A stretch of DNA of 57,494 nucleotides from a virus: IMG/VR virus record IMGVR_UViG_3300049032_000056, positions 1 through 57,494 of that record; one strand, given 5' to 3'. The notes under the pieces are model-generated. The model was given only the letters and a program-made list of their open reading frames with translations. It was not told where the DNA came from and made no database searches. Within the stretch, counting starts at the first letter, position 1. Each line of letters opens with the position of its first letter. The position numbers were made by a program, and so were the translations under genes. Shown in pieces: positions 7,121-17,788 of the stretch.

Positions 7121-10100
7121 GAGTACCTATGTATTGGATATGGATCCTTTTCTGTCACCCCTTCGCAAGGGGGTTGCAGAATTGGAGTCTTTTAGAGATA
7201 AATTAAATGAACTATCAAACGACCCTTTTAAGGAGGCGACAAAAGGCGCTGGGGCGCTCGAAAAAGAGCTTACGGACAATACAAAGAAAGTTGTCGAACT
7301 GGAAGCGGTCACTACCCAATACAAGGAGGAAGTAAAGCAGCTTACCTCGGAACTTGCCCGGCAGAAAAAGGAAATGAAGAGCCTTGCCGACGCGAGTAAG
7401 TACAAACAGATGGAGGGGCAGGTAAAAGCCCTGAAAGAAGAAATCAAGAAACTTAACGGCGAGCTTCGCAATACCAGCAAAACCACTTCCGCCTTGTCTC
7501 GGATAAAAGGAGGGTTGCTTGGAGCGATTACAGGCAATTTGACTGGCGGCGGCGCGGGAACGCAGGCTGTTTCTGGGATATTAGGGGCGATCAATCCAGT
7601 ATTAGGAGTTACCGCTGCGCTTCTTGGCAGCGTGGCGACCCGCGCTTTTGAAGCTACCGGGAAGTGGCAAAGTTATAGTGTAGCCTTAAAGAGCTCACTC
7701 GGCTCTCAGCAACTCGCTAACACAAATCTCTCTGTGTTGGAAGAATTGGCCGTTAAGTTACCTATAACACTTAATGAAGCTACACAAGCCTTTCAAATAC
7801 TGGTCAATAGAGGGTTTAAGCCCACAAAAGATGAAATAAATAACCTGTCGGGGTTTGCTGCCGCCAATAATAAGACGATTGATCAATTAATCCAAGCTAT
7901 TGTTGATGCAGAAGAGGGCGAGCTTATTAGGCTAAAAGAGTTTGGAATTCAGGCCAGGACTGAGGGGGATAAAGTTTCTATTACTTTCAGGGGCATCACT
8001 AAGACGTTCGAAAAAGGCGCAAGGGAGAGCACCGCAGCATTTGCCGACCTTGCAAGGGAGTTGGGGAGCGACAAATTAAACGCGGACAAAATGCTGACGC
8101 TCGAAGGAAGAATGTCCAATCTTTCTGACCAAAGCGACAGGGTATCTAGGAAATTTGGCGAGCTTCTTCTGCCGGTATTCGAAGCGGTGCTTAATGTGGT
8201 TAGCAAAACTCTGGGGGTTATTGATAGTGCAATAACCGGCTGGACGGACTTCGACAAGGTTCTTGCAAAAACAGGAAATACGGCTTCTGTCAATACATAT
8301 CCCACGCTGCAAAAATTATTTAACTTATTCAAGTCGGACTCCCAAGAGGGGTTTAGCATTAAAGAGAGGTTTTTCTTGATGCAAGCTGGCTTGGAGAAGG
8401 TTTTGGTTACAGCAGAGGCGACAGCCGCTGTTCTATCGAATCTATTCAACCCACAGCAGATAGCGGTTTCAATGGGTTTATGGAGGCAGGGGATTGATAA
8501 TATAAACAAAACCACAAAAAGGTATTTTCTAGACCAGAGAAGATCACGTAGAAGAGGATCAACAGAAGGTGATTTTGAGTACGACCCCAACTCCCCAGGT
8601 GGTAACACAGGCCCCACGGCAGACGAGATAAAGCTGATGGAAAAGAGGGCTAGGGAATTAGCCAAGCTGGAAGAAAAACTCAAAGACGAACTCCTGAAAA
8701 TTGAAAACGAATACGGCAAAGAGAAGCTGGATGCGCTGAAAGATAACGAACTAGAATATATTGAGGCAAAACGCAAGTACGATCAGGCGCGTATCGATCA
8801 GGAGCAACAGGCTTTGTTAAAGCTCAAACAGCTTGTTTCAGGCGCACGCAGAGGCATGTACGACCGGAACGGGAAAGTGATTGCTGACCAGTCGGCGACA
8901 TTATCAGGGGCGGAAACGGCACCTTTTGACTTCCGTAGGCAGTTGGTGGACGATCAGGCATCAAAAGAACGCGCTGAATTCATCAACAAGGCCGAAAAAC
9001 AGATCACCGAGCTACTTTCCAACGAATTCCAGAAGCAATTACAAGAGATCGAATACCGCTACGAAAAGGAAATAGAGCTTGCCCGTAAAGCTGGAATCGA
9101 TATCGTTAAAATACAGAAGCAAAAGGAGAAAGAGGTTGCGAAGGTATTGTCTGATAAAGGCATTGCAGACCTAGAAAAACAGGCCTTGCAGGAGCAGACC
9201 GACGCGGAGCGAAACATTATCCGGGCGCAGATCGAAGGGCGCACAGACCTTGAATTAGAGGCACGTGCGGGGCTTCTGGAAATCGAAAAGAAATACCAGC
9301 TTGCGAAGATCAAACTCATTGAAGCGTCCGGCGACGAAGAGTCGGAAGCGCGTATTGCAGCCATAAAAAAGGTGATCGATCAGATCGACCTTGAAATAAG
9401 CGAGATTGCCGACAAACAAAAAGATCAGAAAGGCATTGGAAAGTACTTGCAGTCTCAGCTTGGCATGTCTGATGATAAGATTGACGAAACACTTGAAGCG
9501 GCAGAGCTATTTTCGAGTAAGATGCAGTCTATTATGTCGGACTTGTACTCTACCCTAAATAGACTCTCAGAGAACCGAATTCAGCGCATCAATGATGAGA
9601 TAAGCAAAAAAGAGGATCAAGTCCGTACAGAGGAAGAATTGAACAAAGAAGGCGTTGCAAACAACCTTTCTCTGCGCTTAAAAGAGCTTGCCGATCTGAA
9701 AGATGCACGTGAGCGCGCTTTGGAAGATCAAAAGAGGCTACAACGCACACAAATGATTGTGGAGACGGCGACACAGGCAAGCTCAATGATCACGGCAGCG
9801 TCAAAGGTTTACTCAGGATTTGCCGGGATACCCATCGTAGGGGTAGGGCTTGGTATTGCAGCGGTGGCATTAATGCTAGGCGCTTTTGCGGCGGCCAAGA
9901 TAAAGGCATTCCAGTTGGTCAATCAGCAACCGGCCCAATTCGGCGAAGGTGGGGATGTTGGGGGTAATCTGCACCGTGACGGCGGCACACTGATCGAAGC
10001 GGAGAAAGGCGAGTACGTGGTTAACAGACGCGCTACCAGTGAGCACCACGACCTGATTGAGGCGATTAACAACAACGACCGTGGAGGCATTATGGATTAC

Positions 10101-10385
10101 CTGTTAAAAGACCTTTTGGACGGAACAGGGGTGACGATGAATGATATGCAGCGCCGGGAGGGTATAAAGTTGATGACAGAGTTCAGGAAGAGCAATGACA
10201 ATCAGAAGAATGAGGTAGTAGAGAAACTAGAAGAGCTTAAAAAAGAGCTTGAAATGATTAAAGCGGCTACTGGTAGACTTCCCCGTAAATTCCTGCTACC
10301 TATTGGCAACAACAAGATTTACGAAAAGGATATTTTGAGTGGAAGTTGGTCAATAAATGATGTTTCTGATTTTATTAAAAAGTAA
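7107..10385 (+). CDS. Tail tape measure protein
   Basis: 1,092 residues, one of the two longest genes in the window, directly after the chaperone frameshift pair. Residues ~25-130 and 500-900 are long coiled coil with dense Glu/Lys/Arg/Gln. A Gly/Ala-rich membrane-active region lies at about 135-185 (GGGAGTQAVSGILGAINPVLG) and a second at about 895-935 (IPIVGVGLGIAAVALMLGAFAA). An AATGKW...ANTNLSVLEELA block resembles the tape-measure N-domain family. The C-terminus holds GEGGDVGG...EKGEYVVNRRATSEH, a motif common at the end of tape measures. It sets tail length and probably helps DNA cross the inner membrane. Its end shares one base with the next start. Confidence 0.9.
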   Translation: MANVESTYVLDMDPFLSPLRKGVAELESFRDKLNELSNDPFKEATKGAGALEKELTDNTKKVVELEAVTTQYKEEVKQLTSELARQKKEMKSLADASKYKQMEGQVKALKEEIKKLNGELRNTSKTTSALSRIKGGLLGAITGNLTGGGAGTQAVSGILGAINPVLGVTAALLGSVATRAFEATGKWQSYSVALKSSLGSQQLANTNLSVLEELAVKLPITLNEATQAFQILVNRGFKPTKDEINNLSGFAAANNKTIDQLIQAIVDAEEGELIRLKEFGIQARTEGDKVSITFRGITKTFEKGARESTAAFADLARELGSDKLNADKMLTLEGRMSNLSDQSDRVSRKFGELLLPVFEAVLNVVSKTLGVIDSAITGWTDFDKVLAKTGNTASVNTYPTLQKLFNLFKSDSQEGFSIKERFFLMQAGLEKVLVTAEATAAVLSNLFNPQQIAVSMGLWRQGIDNINKTTKRYFLDQRRSRRRGSTEGDFEYDPNSPGGNTGPTADEIKLMEKRARELAKLEEKLKDELLKIENEYGKEKLDALKDNELEYIEAKRKYDQARIDQEQQALLKLKQLVSGARRGMYDRNGKVIADQSATLSGAETAPFDFRRQLVDDQASKERAEFINKAEKQITELLSNEFQKQLQEIEYRYEKEIELARKAGIDIVKIQKQKEKEVAKVLSDKGIADLEKQALQEQTDAERNIIRAQIEGRTDLELEARAGLLEIEKKYQLAKIKLIEASGDEESEARIAAIKKVIDQIDLEISEIADKQKDQKGIGKYLQSQLGMSDDKIDETLEAAELFSSKMQSIMSDLYSTLNRLSENRIQRINDEISKKEDQVRTEEELNKEGVANNLSLRLKELADLKDARERALEDQKRLQRTQMIVETATQASSMITAASKVYSGFAGIPIVGVGLGIAAVALMLGAFAAAKIKAFQLVNQQPAQFGEGGDVGGNLHRDGGTLIEAEKGEYVVNRRATSEHHDLIEAINNNDRGGIMDYLLKDLLDGTGVTMNDMQRREGIKLMTEFRKSNDNQKNEVVEKLEELKKELEMIKAATGRLPRKFLLPIGNNKIYEKDILSGSWSINDVSDFIKK

Positions 10386-12202
10386 TGGCATTCAGGTACC
10401 GGTTAGAATATGCGACAAGGACAAAGCTCGTTTCTCCAAAAGATCCGGTTAAAATCGTTGTCGCAAAAGAGCAGGAAGAGGCTTTCTTCCGCGAAAAGCT
10501 CACAGGATCGGTAACACTTACCAATGAGGATTACCAGTTCTTGCGTGACGCGGAGACTTACGCGGTCGAGTGCTGCCAAGAAATAACGTTTGTCATTGAA
10601 CGTACTTGCGAGGAAGAAATATTCTGGGAGGGGTATTTTACGCTCTATAACGTCTCATGGAATCACGACAACCAAGAGGCGGTTATCAACAAGATAACGG
10701 TACGGGATAAGTATAATGTGGTCTTCGCCAACTGGCACAAGGAAATTAACTGGTTTGGCGATATTTCACCACGCAGGCCAGCGGCACCGTACATCCCCAT
10801 TCATCCGCTTCAAACGTTCTATCAAACAACGCCTACTTCGACCGAATACAACCCTAACGGATCGAACGTGTACGACCGTGGGTTTTATTTTAACTATGCA
10901 ATCCTGTGGCTGATCCAACAAACTTTATCAGGATCTGGCTCTGAGTCGTACAGCGACATAACGCAAGAACAAATGTCTGACTTCCTTACTGCCCCGGTCA
11001 ATCCGGCCAACGGGAAGCCAAACTACCTACGGGACGTATTGTTAATGCACATCTCAGACGCTAAGAGGCCAGCAGCGTTTAACCCGGCATGGATAGGCAA
11101 GGTTACACTCAGGGATGTTCTTTCTAACTTGAAATTGCTTTACAACGCATGGTGGTACATCGACGAAAATAACCATTTCAGAATAGAGCACGTCAGCTAT
11201 TTCAAAAACTTCTCATACACGCCGGTGGGCGTTACGTTGGACTTGACCGAAGAGCAATTTACAAAGAACATGGTGGGCAAGAATAAGTATTCATACAATG
11301 CCGACGATTTGAACGGAAGGGAAGGGGTGGATCAAACCCTTACATCAACAGCGTTCGATCAGAAATCGCAGATATGGACGCAGTTTGCTAATCCAAGCCT
11401 TCGCGAGTTTTCCAGTGTGTACATGAGCTACCCCGATAGCTGCGTGCCGAAGGATGACAAGGGCGTGGCGGCGGAAAAGTATCAGAACATATCGCTATTC
11501 ACTACCGATTGGCGAACTGTCACCTATAAGCCGGATACGGTTCCTGAACAAGGATGGATGTTGGCGCATGTAGTTTTGTCAGAGGCGAGCACTGGCGTTC
11601 AGCAGGGGTGGGTTCCGATCACTAATGAATATTACCCAAACGGGGCCCTATCTATGTCACGGCTTTTTTATGAGTTTGGCAGGACGGATTTGAGCTTTCA
11701 ATATGGAATGATGACCTTTGAGAAAGAAAGCAAACCGGCATCGCCTGATCCTGACTCTGATTACGTCACAGCAAGGCCAATGAGGGCGAAGTCAACAAAA
11801 AGAATTAAATTGTTCGAGCCTGTTGATCTGCCGATGTGCTGCGGGGATGATTATGATTTCTCAGGGATAATAAAGCACCCTCTGGATGATGAGACATACG
11901 TTCAGAGGATTGAATTTGACCTTGCAGAGGAAAGTGTTTCGGCGACATTGATAGCAACCAATGACTGTGATACCATTCCATTCCCTGAGTATGTGGAAAT
12001 AGAAGAGCCAACGGTGGGGTGCATAGAACAAGGGAGGTTGTTAAGGTCAGAGGAGCAGAGCACGCGGACGGATCACACGCCTATCAATTATGTATACATC
12101 ACCGTTTATATTGATTATTTTGCAGACGGGGAATGCGGGGAATACTACTCAACGAGAGAGTCAAGAAGAGTAACACCAAAAAGGGGTAATGGCCCACGAT
12201 AA
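10385..12202 (+). CDS. Distal tail / tail-associated baseplate protein
   Basis: 605 residues directly after the tape measure (TAATG overlap), where Dit/Tal-type distal tail proteins sit. The N-terminal 130 residues are beta-rich with a Cys pair (VECCQEITFVIERTCEEE). The middle contains DVLSNLKLLYNAWWYIDENNHFRIEHV, typical of tail hub proteins ('W...d..G.l.i'). The C-terminus returns to strands. It probably caps the tube and attaches the fibre proteins encoded downstream. No catalytic motif seen. Confidence 0.6.
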   Translation: MAFRYRLEYATRTKLVSPKDPVKIVVAKEQEEAFFREKLTGSVTLTNEDYQFLRDAETYAVECCQEITFVIERTCEEEIFWEGYFTLYNVSWNHDNQEAVINKITVRDKYNVVFANWHKEINWFGDISPRRPAAPYIPIHPLQTFYQTTPTSTEYNPNGSNVYDRGFYFNYAILWLIQQTLSGSGSESYSDITQEQMSDFLTAPVNPANGKPNYLRDVLLMHISDAKRPAAFNPAWIGKVTLRDVLSNLKLLYNAWWYIDENNHFRIEHVSYFKNFSYTPVGVTLDLTEEQFTKNMVGKNKYSYNADDLNGREGVDQTLTSTAFDQKSQIWTQFANPSLREFSSVYMSYPDSCVPKDDKGVAAEKYQNISLFTTDWRTVTYKPDTVPEQGWMLAHVVLSEASTGVQQGWVPITNEYYPNGALSMSRLFYEFGRTDLSFQYGMMTFEKESKPASPDPDSDYVTARPMRAKSTKRIKLFEPVDLPMCCGDDYDFSGIIKHPLDDETYVQRIEFDLAEESVSATLIATNDCDTIPFPEYVEIEEPTVGCIEQGRLLRSEEQSTRTDHTPINYVYITVYIDYFADGECGEYYSTRESRRVTPKRGNGPR

Positions 12203-12438
12203 TGAATAACTACGTAATCTTCTACCCGGAAGTGGGTATTACACAAAAGAAAACTCTAATTCCTCATTGGATGTATCATATGGGTAAATCCATAAAAGAC
12301 AAAGAGGCGAGGAAAGTTTATTTTGACGGGCTAGGAGATTATTTTACAGACGAATCCCCGTTGTTCTTTGCAATGGGAACAGGAATACTAAACTGTAACG
12401 GCAAACACAAGGTACAATTCTCAAAATGCAATGAATAA
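12202..12438 (+). CDS. Small tail-region protein, 78 aa
   Basis: Starts in the stop of the previous gene (TAATG) and overlaps the next by eight bases. The first twelve bases, ATGAATAACTAC, are identical to those of the next gene (both MNNY), which may mean shared translation-start sequence or an old duplication of the start. The product is aromatic and mixed (HWMYHMGKSIKDKEARKVYFDG) with one late cysteine pair. No family recognised; probably a minor tail protein. Confidence 0.55.
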   Translation: MNNYVIFYPEVGITQKKTLIPHWMYHMGKSIKDKEARKVYFDGLGDYFTDESPLFFAMGTGILNCNGKHKVQFSKCNE

Positions 12439-15400
12439 CTACTTACACGGATTGCCTTTTGCAGCCGGACCAGCAAGCGCATCGGACTGTAACTGCCCCG
12501 GCCAGGCATTCGACCCTGTTGACTTTAAGCTGTACTCGCAGGATGACCGGTTGCCTACTTTTGTGCTGCGCCTACCCGCGATGGGCGAAAACCCTGACCT
12601 TACCTATGCCGCTGAATGTATCCGCGTCTTTACCTGTGATGGGAAAGAAATGGTTCGCAGTATCACAATGGAAGAGGCTGGTATACGCATCGTAAAAGAC
12701 ACAGCATCGTACTATCTTACTTATGATGGCAGTATCATTGAAGGTATAAAGCTGGAATGCGGCAAATGCTACCGGCTTAAAATCATGTCCTTTTGGTCTG
12801 AATTGTTCTGGGTTACAGACATTCCGCAATCCAAAGTCCTGATCGAGCTATCTAATAAGTCGCAGTTAGGTGATGTGCCGTACCAGGCTCCTTTGAATTT
12901 TGTTCAAAAGATACTGCTAGACGGGGATATCTGCTCGCTAGACGCAGAGCTTTTCCAGAACAAGAAAACGGACGCTAACGGCAATGAAACGGCTACTTTC
13001 CAGCGCATGACAACGCGTAAGAAGTTGACTATATCTTCCGCTCCCGAATTTATCGAACAGATTGCAAAGTCTATCGAGCTTCACAATAATTTCACCGTAT
13101 CCCAAAAAGGCATCACGCACACGCCGATACCGGGCCGGACAACCGTAGAGTCATCGCAGCTTGATTGTTGCCGCTATGACCTGAATATCACGCTACCATT
13201 AAGGGATGTCAACATATTGGGCGGTGTCTGTCAGTCTGACGCGCAAGGAACGCTTGTGGAGGTTGATATTCCAGATGAATTACCCGACTCATGCGAGGTG
13301 GACGGCGACTGGGAATATACAGACGATCCGCCTTTGTGTTTGAAGATAGGGGAGGTTCCGCCGCCGATCACTCCGCCTATTACGCCAGTAGGGACACCAC
13401 CGGTAGGCGCTCCGTGTCCACCCGAAGGAACGGTAGTCAATTCCAACACGCAAACGGTAAGCTGTGAAAATGCTTTCATCTTTGAGGGGCTTCGGTATAA
13501 GAAGAAAGTTACAAAGAGCATTGCGGACGGAAGCTGCGGCACAACACCAGAGGTTCAATACGTTGATCAGTGCCAAGACGACCTTGTTGTCCACACAATC
13601 AGCAATGTAGTATGCCAAAATGTTATACCTGTTCCACCAGTAGGCACGCCGCCGGTGGGTACACCTCCGGTTGGGACTCCGCCAGTAGGAACCCCACCTG
13701 TCGGTACGCCGCCGCCAGTAGGTACGATTGGTACTAATTACGGGGCGTTCAATACAAAGGTTAACGGCAGATATTACACATATAGCAAAGCGCCTAAGTT
13801 TGATATTCAGTTTAACTCTGACGGCACCATCAGCGACGTAACGCCGGGGCTTATAACAACCGGATCTGTAAATATTCAGGACGGGCAGAATGTATTTTAC
13901 ATGCAGGATTACCTTGCCCTTCGCAATGAGGACGGGACAGCGTTTAAGATGCAAAATGCTTACTTCCCTGACATGATAATGACATTGCGCAAGTTTGTGA
14001 TGAACCCCACCAAGTTCCCTGACCAAGCGGCGTTTGACGCGAACGAAAGCGATAGCGGGTACGACACGACAGGCGTTAACATGAAAAACGGGTACGTGGC
14101 AGAAGTTTTCATGTCCATCACTTCTGATATAAAGCAAGGTACCGGGTTGGCCCCCAAAGGATTAACGGTAAGCAGGATTAATAACTTCCTTGACTTTACG
14201 CCAAATCAAGACTGGGCAGCGTACAATAAGTATTGCGCGGTCACATGGATGAACAAGGGTGACTCACAGGCTAGCTTCATACAAAAAGGAGTGCTGCCTA
14301 ACACGCTACTGGGTCAAGGGCCGCAGCCCCAAACGTGGCTCACCTTTAAGAATGGGCAGAATGAGGTAAAGACAGCAGAGCAGCTTTATGATCAAGGCCG
14401 GGCAACAATGTGGCTGTTGGGTAGCTCGCCAAGATCAATCTATACATCTGAGTACATTGAGAACGAGCAGGGGCAAGGGCCCGGAAATGAGTTTTTCAGG
14501 ACGGCGCAGGCGTACAGGGGAGCATTCGACGTGATAACTGAAAATCATCCCGGCACGAACGTTAAAAACACTGGATTATTTGGAGAGTATGGCAGTGACG
14601 ACTACTACGGTTTGTTTGCAAAAGGAATCTTGAAAGCCAGCCGCGCAGACTACGAGCTTTACTTGACAGACAATATCTACAAAAGCCACGGAATAAATGG
14701 TTTCGGGGCCGGAACGCATGAATATTTTACGCAAGGGCAAATCAATTACAGGAACCTGAATAGTAGGTATTATTTCTATCAGCGCAAGTATCATTACGTG
14801 TACGAGTTCTTGACTTGGAACGAGAAAACAAAGTTAAGCACAAAGACTTATGACGGCCAGGATAGGGAACGTTCATGGGCGGTGTTTACTGCGACATCCA
14901 TCGAGAACATGGCAATTGACAATACCGGCAGTAAGGTAGGGATAGAACAAACCAGGACAGGGGAAATTATCCCTTACCCGAATGGAGAGTTATTGACCCG
15001 GTTGAATACTCAGCCACCTATGCCGTGGGGGGCTGCATTCGATGTTGGTATATGGGGCACGCTGCTATCTAGTGCTGTTATTAACTGGGATGCGCCCAAC
15101 TCGCTACTTGGAAGTGACCAAAGTAAGGTGAACTGGTATAGCGATCAACAGGTACAGTGGCGACCAACAGGCTCCGGATCATGGGAGCCGTATGTTCCCG
15201 GACAAAACGGAGCGCCAGCCAACAGCAGTGACGGCCTAAAAAATAGTCTCTTTTCAAGTGTTACCGATGCTTTGATCGCTGGGCGAAACGCACTGTGGGC
15301 TATACGGGACAGGATGCAAAACCTTAGACACGTGCCTTACACGAGTAGTAGGGGTGGGTTTTCGCCAACACCAGGTCAGGCCGGGTATCATTTGAATGGT

Positions 15401-15598
15401 CACGGCCCGGTTAACTGGGGACAGTTCACGGCCAGGGACATTTACGATAACAAGGTAGGCGCGGCGATTCGCGGCGACGGAATGGTGATCTACAAAAACG
15501 AATACCTTCCTGCCAACCTTTACGAAGACAATGTAACTATTGCAGGGCATAACTTAGGTCGGGTTTATGGCGGACAGACGGCTATTGGTTTATTATAA
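12431..15598 (+). CDS. Large tail fibre/baseplate protein with PPVGT linker
   Basis: 1,055 residues. The N-terminal ~300 residues are Cys-rich beta structure. Around 305-330 and 402-432 are proline linkers, the second made of six PPVGT units. The C-terminal ~620 residues start at TIGTNYGAFNTKV and contain many Trp/Tyr/Gly blocks, suggesting a large receptor-binding or carbohydrate-binding region (possibly TIM-barrel-like; not resolved). Located among distal tail and spike genes, it probably forms a fibre whose head is joined by a flexible or polyproline stalk. The PPVGT repeats could also be hydroxylase substrates. Confidence 0.65.
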   Translation: MNNYLHGLPFAAGPASASDCNCPGQAFDPVDFKLYSQDDRLPTFVLRLPAMGENPDLTYAAECIRVFTCDGKEMVRSITMEEAGIRIVKDTASYYLTYDGSIIEGIKLECGKCYRLKIMSFWSELFWVTDIPQSKVLIELSNKSQLGDVPYQAPLNFVQKILLDGDICSLDAELFQNKKTDANGNETATFQRMTTRKKLTISSAPEFIEQIAKSIELHNNFTVSQKGITHTPIPGRTTVESSQLDCCRYDLNITLPLRDVNILGGVCQSDAQGTLVEVDIPDELPDSCEVDGDWEYTDDPPLCLKIGEVPPPITPPITPVGTPPVGAPCPPEGTVVNSNTQTVSCENAFIFEGLRYKKKVTKSIADGSCGTTPEVQYVDQCQDDLVVHTISNVVCQNVIPVPPVGTPPVGTPPVGTPPVGTPPVGTPPPVGTIGTNYGAFNTKVNGRYYTYSKAPKFDIQFNSDGTISDVTPGLITTGSVNIQDGQNVFYMQDYLALRNEDGTAFKMQNAYFPDMIMTLRKFVMNPTKFPDQAAFDANESDSGYDTTGVNMKNGYVAEVFMSITSDIKQGTGLAPKGLTVSRINNFLDFTPNQDWAAYNKYCAVTWMNKGDSQASFIQKGVLPNTLLGQGPQPQTWLTFKNGQNEVKTAEQLYDQGRATMWLLGSSPRSIYTSEYIENEQGQGPGNEFFRTAQAYRGAFDVITENHPGTNVKNTGLFGEYGSDDYYGLFAKGILKASRADYELYLTDNIYKSHGINGFGAGTHEYFTQGQINYRNLNSRYYFYQRKYHYVYEFLTWNEKTKLSTKTYDGQDRERSWAVFTATSIENMAIDNTGSKVGIEQTRTGEIIPYPNGELLTRLNTQPPMPWGAAFDVGIWGTLLSSAVINWDAPNSLLGSDQSKVNWYSDQQVQWRPTGSGSWEPYVPGQNGAPANSSDGLKNSLFSSVTDALIAGRNALWAIRDRMQNLRHVPYTSSRGGFSPTPGQAGYHLNGHGPVNWGQFTARDIYDNKVGAAIRGDGMVIYKNEYLPANLYEDNVTIAGHNLGRVYGGQTAIGLL
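13634..13726 (+). repeat. Six PPVGT-coding units with diversified codons
   Basis: The 15-base units encode PPVGT five times and PPPVGT once. Almost every copy uses different synonymous codons: GTA/GTG/GTT/GTC for valine, GGC/GGT/GGG/GGA for glycine, ACG/ACA/ACT/ACC for threonine. The protein repeat is kept while the DNA repeat is broken, so it is probably old and selected at protein level. It encodes the linker in the 12431 fibre protein. Confidence 0.85.
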
Positions 15599-15612
15599 CT
15601 CACAAAACAGAA

Positions 15613-17787
15613 ATGGGAACGTTTTCGATTAATACACCAGGAAGACCAGAGCCGCTACTTATAAGCGTTAAGCGTGTTGGTGACAGTACAGAAAGATTTA
15701 TTTCAAGGACTGCCAATACGGTAACTTTTGACGATGACCCCGGCCCCAACATTGCATACGTCAATAAAATAACGGATGCGAACGGCGTTACTTCCACGGC
15801 GAACTTTACGACATCCTGTGAAAGGCCGGAGGACTGTCAAGACGGGCCCTTCTTGCTTGGAATAGTATCATTTAACGCGCTGGAAATTACGTATCAGTTT
15901 CATGGAGTACGCGTTAACCAGATTCGGCGCAGGATCAAGTTAAATGGTGTCATTGTAGACGAAAAGATTGATATCCCTGGCAGCCCGACGGTTAACTCTA
16001 CTTTTAATTCAGCACTTGATAATGGTGATTATGAGTTAGAGATAGAAGGGGCTAGCTGTTCGTCCGAACCATCTGTAATGCCATTTTCTATAACCGAAAG
16101 CGGCGCGGAATTGGCATGGTGGACGGGGTATCCCCGATACAACTACGATCCAACCTCTGACAGGTACAGGATTTTGCTTTCTATTAACAAGGCGATTGAC
16201 GGGGCTTGGTACCTGATACGAAATACTGACACGAACACAATCCTTACGCAGGGGTATGCGAATATGACCCCAGGAAGTGTTTTGGATTACGTGGGCGCAA
16301 TACCGGGCAATTATCACATTGAAGTGGAAACGCTGTCCGCTCAACTTGAAATAACGGAGCCAGACGAGCCGTGCGAAAATGGGCCTGAGTTGTTATCTGT
16401 TACGTCGTTGGGCACTACTCAGACGCAATTTTCTTTCGATGGATTGGGAGTAACTATCGTTGAATATATTATCAAGAATTCTGGCGACCAGATTGTTGCA
16501 ACAGCAACGGTCAACCCGTCAAGCCCTACCGTAACTATCAATCACGTCGCACTATCGCCTGGGGTTTATAATTTAACAATCAAAGGGGCGAACTGCCAAA
16601 GTGAAGAGGGTGTTGTGGATAATCTTGATTTCACCGTGGCTGGCGGCGGCGCTATTGACCTGACCAGCGTCGTAGTTACACAGCAGGAGGACGGAAGGTA
16701 TAAGCTTGCTGTGAATTTCACAGGAGGGGTAGCCAATTATACAATATTGGTTCGCGGTCAGGCCAACAACACAATTGCCTCTTTTGGCAACACCACAGGA
16801 AGCCCGGCAAACGTTGTGTTGCCTTTTGGCATAACGCCCCAGACTGTCAAAGTTTCGGTTATCGATGCGAATTTAGCCTCTGACGAAATAACCAATGTTG
16901 TCCTGCCTCCCGCAGTCCCGAAGTTAAACTTTTTGCAAGCGGAGAACTTTTTCACAGTTCCGACAAAATCGCCAATGGTAGCCGATGGTGCAACCTATGT
17001 GGCAACAGCATCGTCCGCTTATAATTTCGATATCGAGTTCGTATTTCCAAATGGCGGCTTGTGGGACTTCATCGAAAAGAGGCTGAGAAAATTATCGTCT
17101 GGTGTTTATGTCGAAAAGAGCATTTCGTCAGCAACAGGAAACCCGCAAAATTATGCCGTAGGGCCTTCGATTAATAATGAGCGTGCATTCCTGCCAAGAA
17201 ACGGAACGTCGCTAGTTATAGACGGCGAAAACGTATTTAAAACAACCAATACGTGGGAGATCAGATTCAGGGCACGTAAAGGAGGGCCTAACGGCGCTAT
17301 TATTGGCGAGATTACAAGGAGCTTCAACATTAGCGGATCGGCAGTTCCTTTGTCAGGGATTATATTGTATAACCGGAACGGGGATACACTGGGATCTGCA
17401 ATAACAGAGGTTCCGGCAACGGGCGGCGTTTACCCAAAGCCTACGCCAATGTATGATTTAGGGATTACGACGTTCGGCGGGGTTCAGTTCAACCAAGTTG
17501 TTGCTTACTATCGCCAAAAGGTGAACAGTGTATTTACGCAGCGGTGGACGAATAGCAAGAACTGGACTTCATTGCAGACGACAATTGATCCTAGCGATTG
17601 GACAATGTTTGATGGTGCTGACTTTGGTAATGTCCACACTTCTATACTCGCCCCTGTTGCGCAGGAGTGGCAGGTTGAGTTTGTGGCATACAATGGATCG
17701 ACAGTTGTTGGCTCAAAGTCTGCGATATTCAACTTTACAGCGCCCGTTGCCGGAAATTCAGATTTATCAGTCTATTATAGCGAATAA
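15613..17787 (+). CDS. Tail fibre protein with Ig-like beta repeats
   Basis: 724 residues. At least three similar beta-sandwich units occur (about 80-155, 250-340 and 345-430). Each contains a 'G.Y.L.I.GA.C.SE' type strand (GDYELEIEGASCSSEP; GVYNLTIKGANCQSEE), typical of Ig/fibronectin-like repeats used as fibre stalks. Residues ~435-724 are a longer Gly/Thr-rich beta region. No enzyme motif. It follows the large fibre gene and ends one base before the glycosidase-like spike gene, suggesting one fibre assembly. Confidence 0.65.
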   Translation: MGTFSINTPGRPEPLLISVKRVGDSTERFISRTANTVTFDDDPGPNIAYVNKITDANGVTSTANFTTSCERPEDCQDGPFLLGIVSFNALEITYQFHGVRVNQIRRRIKLNGVIVDEKIDIPGSPTVNSTFNSALDNGDYELEIEGASCSSEPSVMPFSITESGAELAWWTGYPRYNYDPTSDRYRILLSINKAIDGAWYLIRNTDTNTILTQGYANMTPGSVLDYVGAIPGNYHIEVETLSAQLEITEPDEPCENGPELLSVTSLGTTQTQFSFDGLGVTIVEYIIKNSGDQIVATATVNPSSPTVTINHVALSPGVYNLTIKGANCQSEEGVVDNLDFTVAGGGAIDLTSVVVTQQEDGRYKLAVNFTGGVANYTILVRGQANNTIASFGNTTGSPANVVLPFGITPQTVKVSVIDANLASDEITNVVLPPAVPKLNFLQAENFFTVPTKSPMVADGATYVATASSAYNFDIEFVFPNGGLWDFIEKRLRKLSSGVYVEKSISSATGNPQNYAVGPSINNERAFLPRNGTSLVIDGENVFKTTNTWEIRFRARKGGPNGAIIGEITRSFNISGSAVPLSGIILYNRNGDTLGSAITEVPATGGVYPKPTPMYDLGITTFGGVQFNQVVAYYRQKVNSVFTQRWTNSKNWTSLQTTIDPSDWTMFDGADFGNVHTSILAPVAQEWQVEFVAYNGSTVVGSKSAIFNFTAPVAGNSDLSVYYSE

Positions 17788-17788
17788 T

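Noticed and set aside
17528-17788. N-terminal extension of the spike gene back to 17528
   Set aside because: It would overlap the fibre gene by 260 bases; the ATG at 17789 fits the tight gene spacing.
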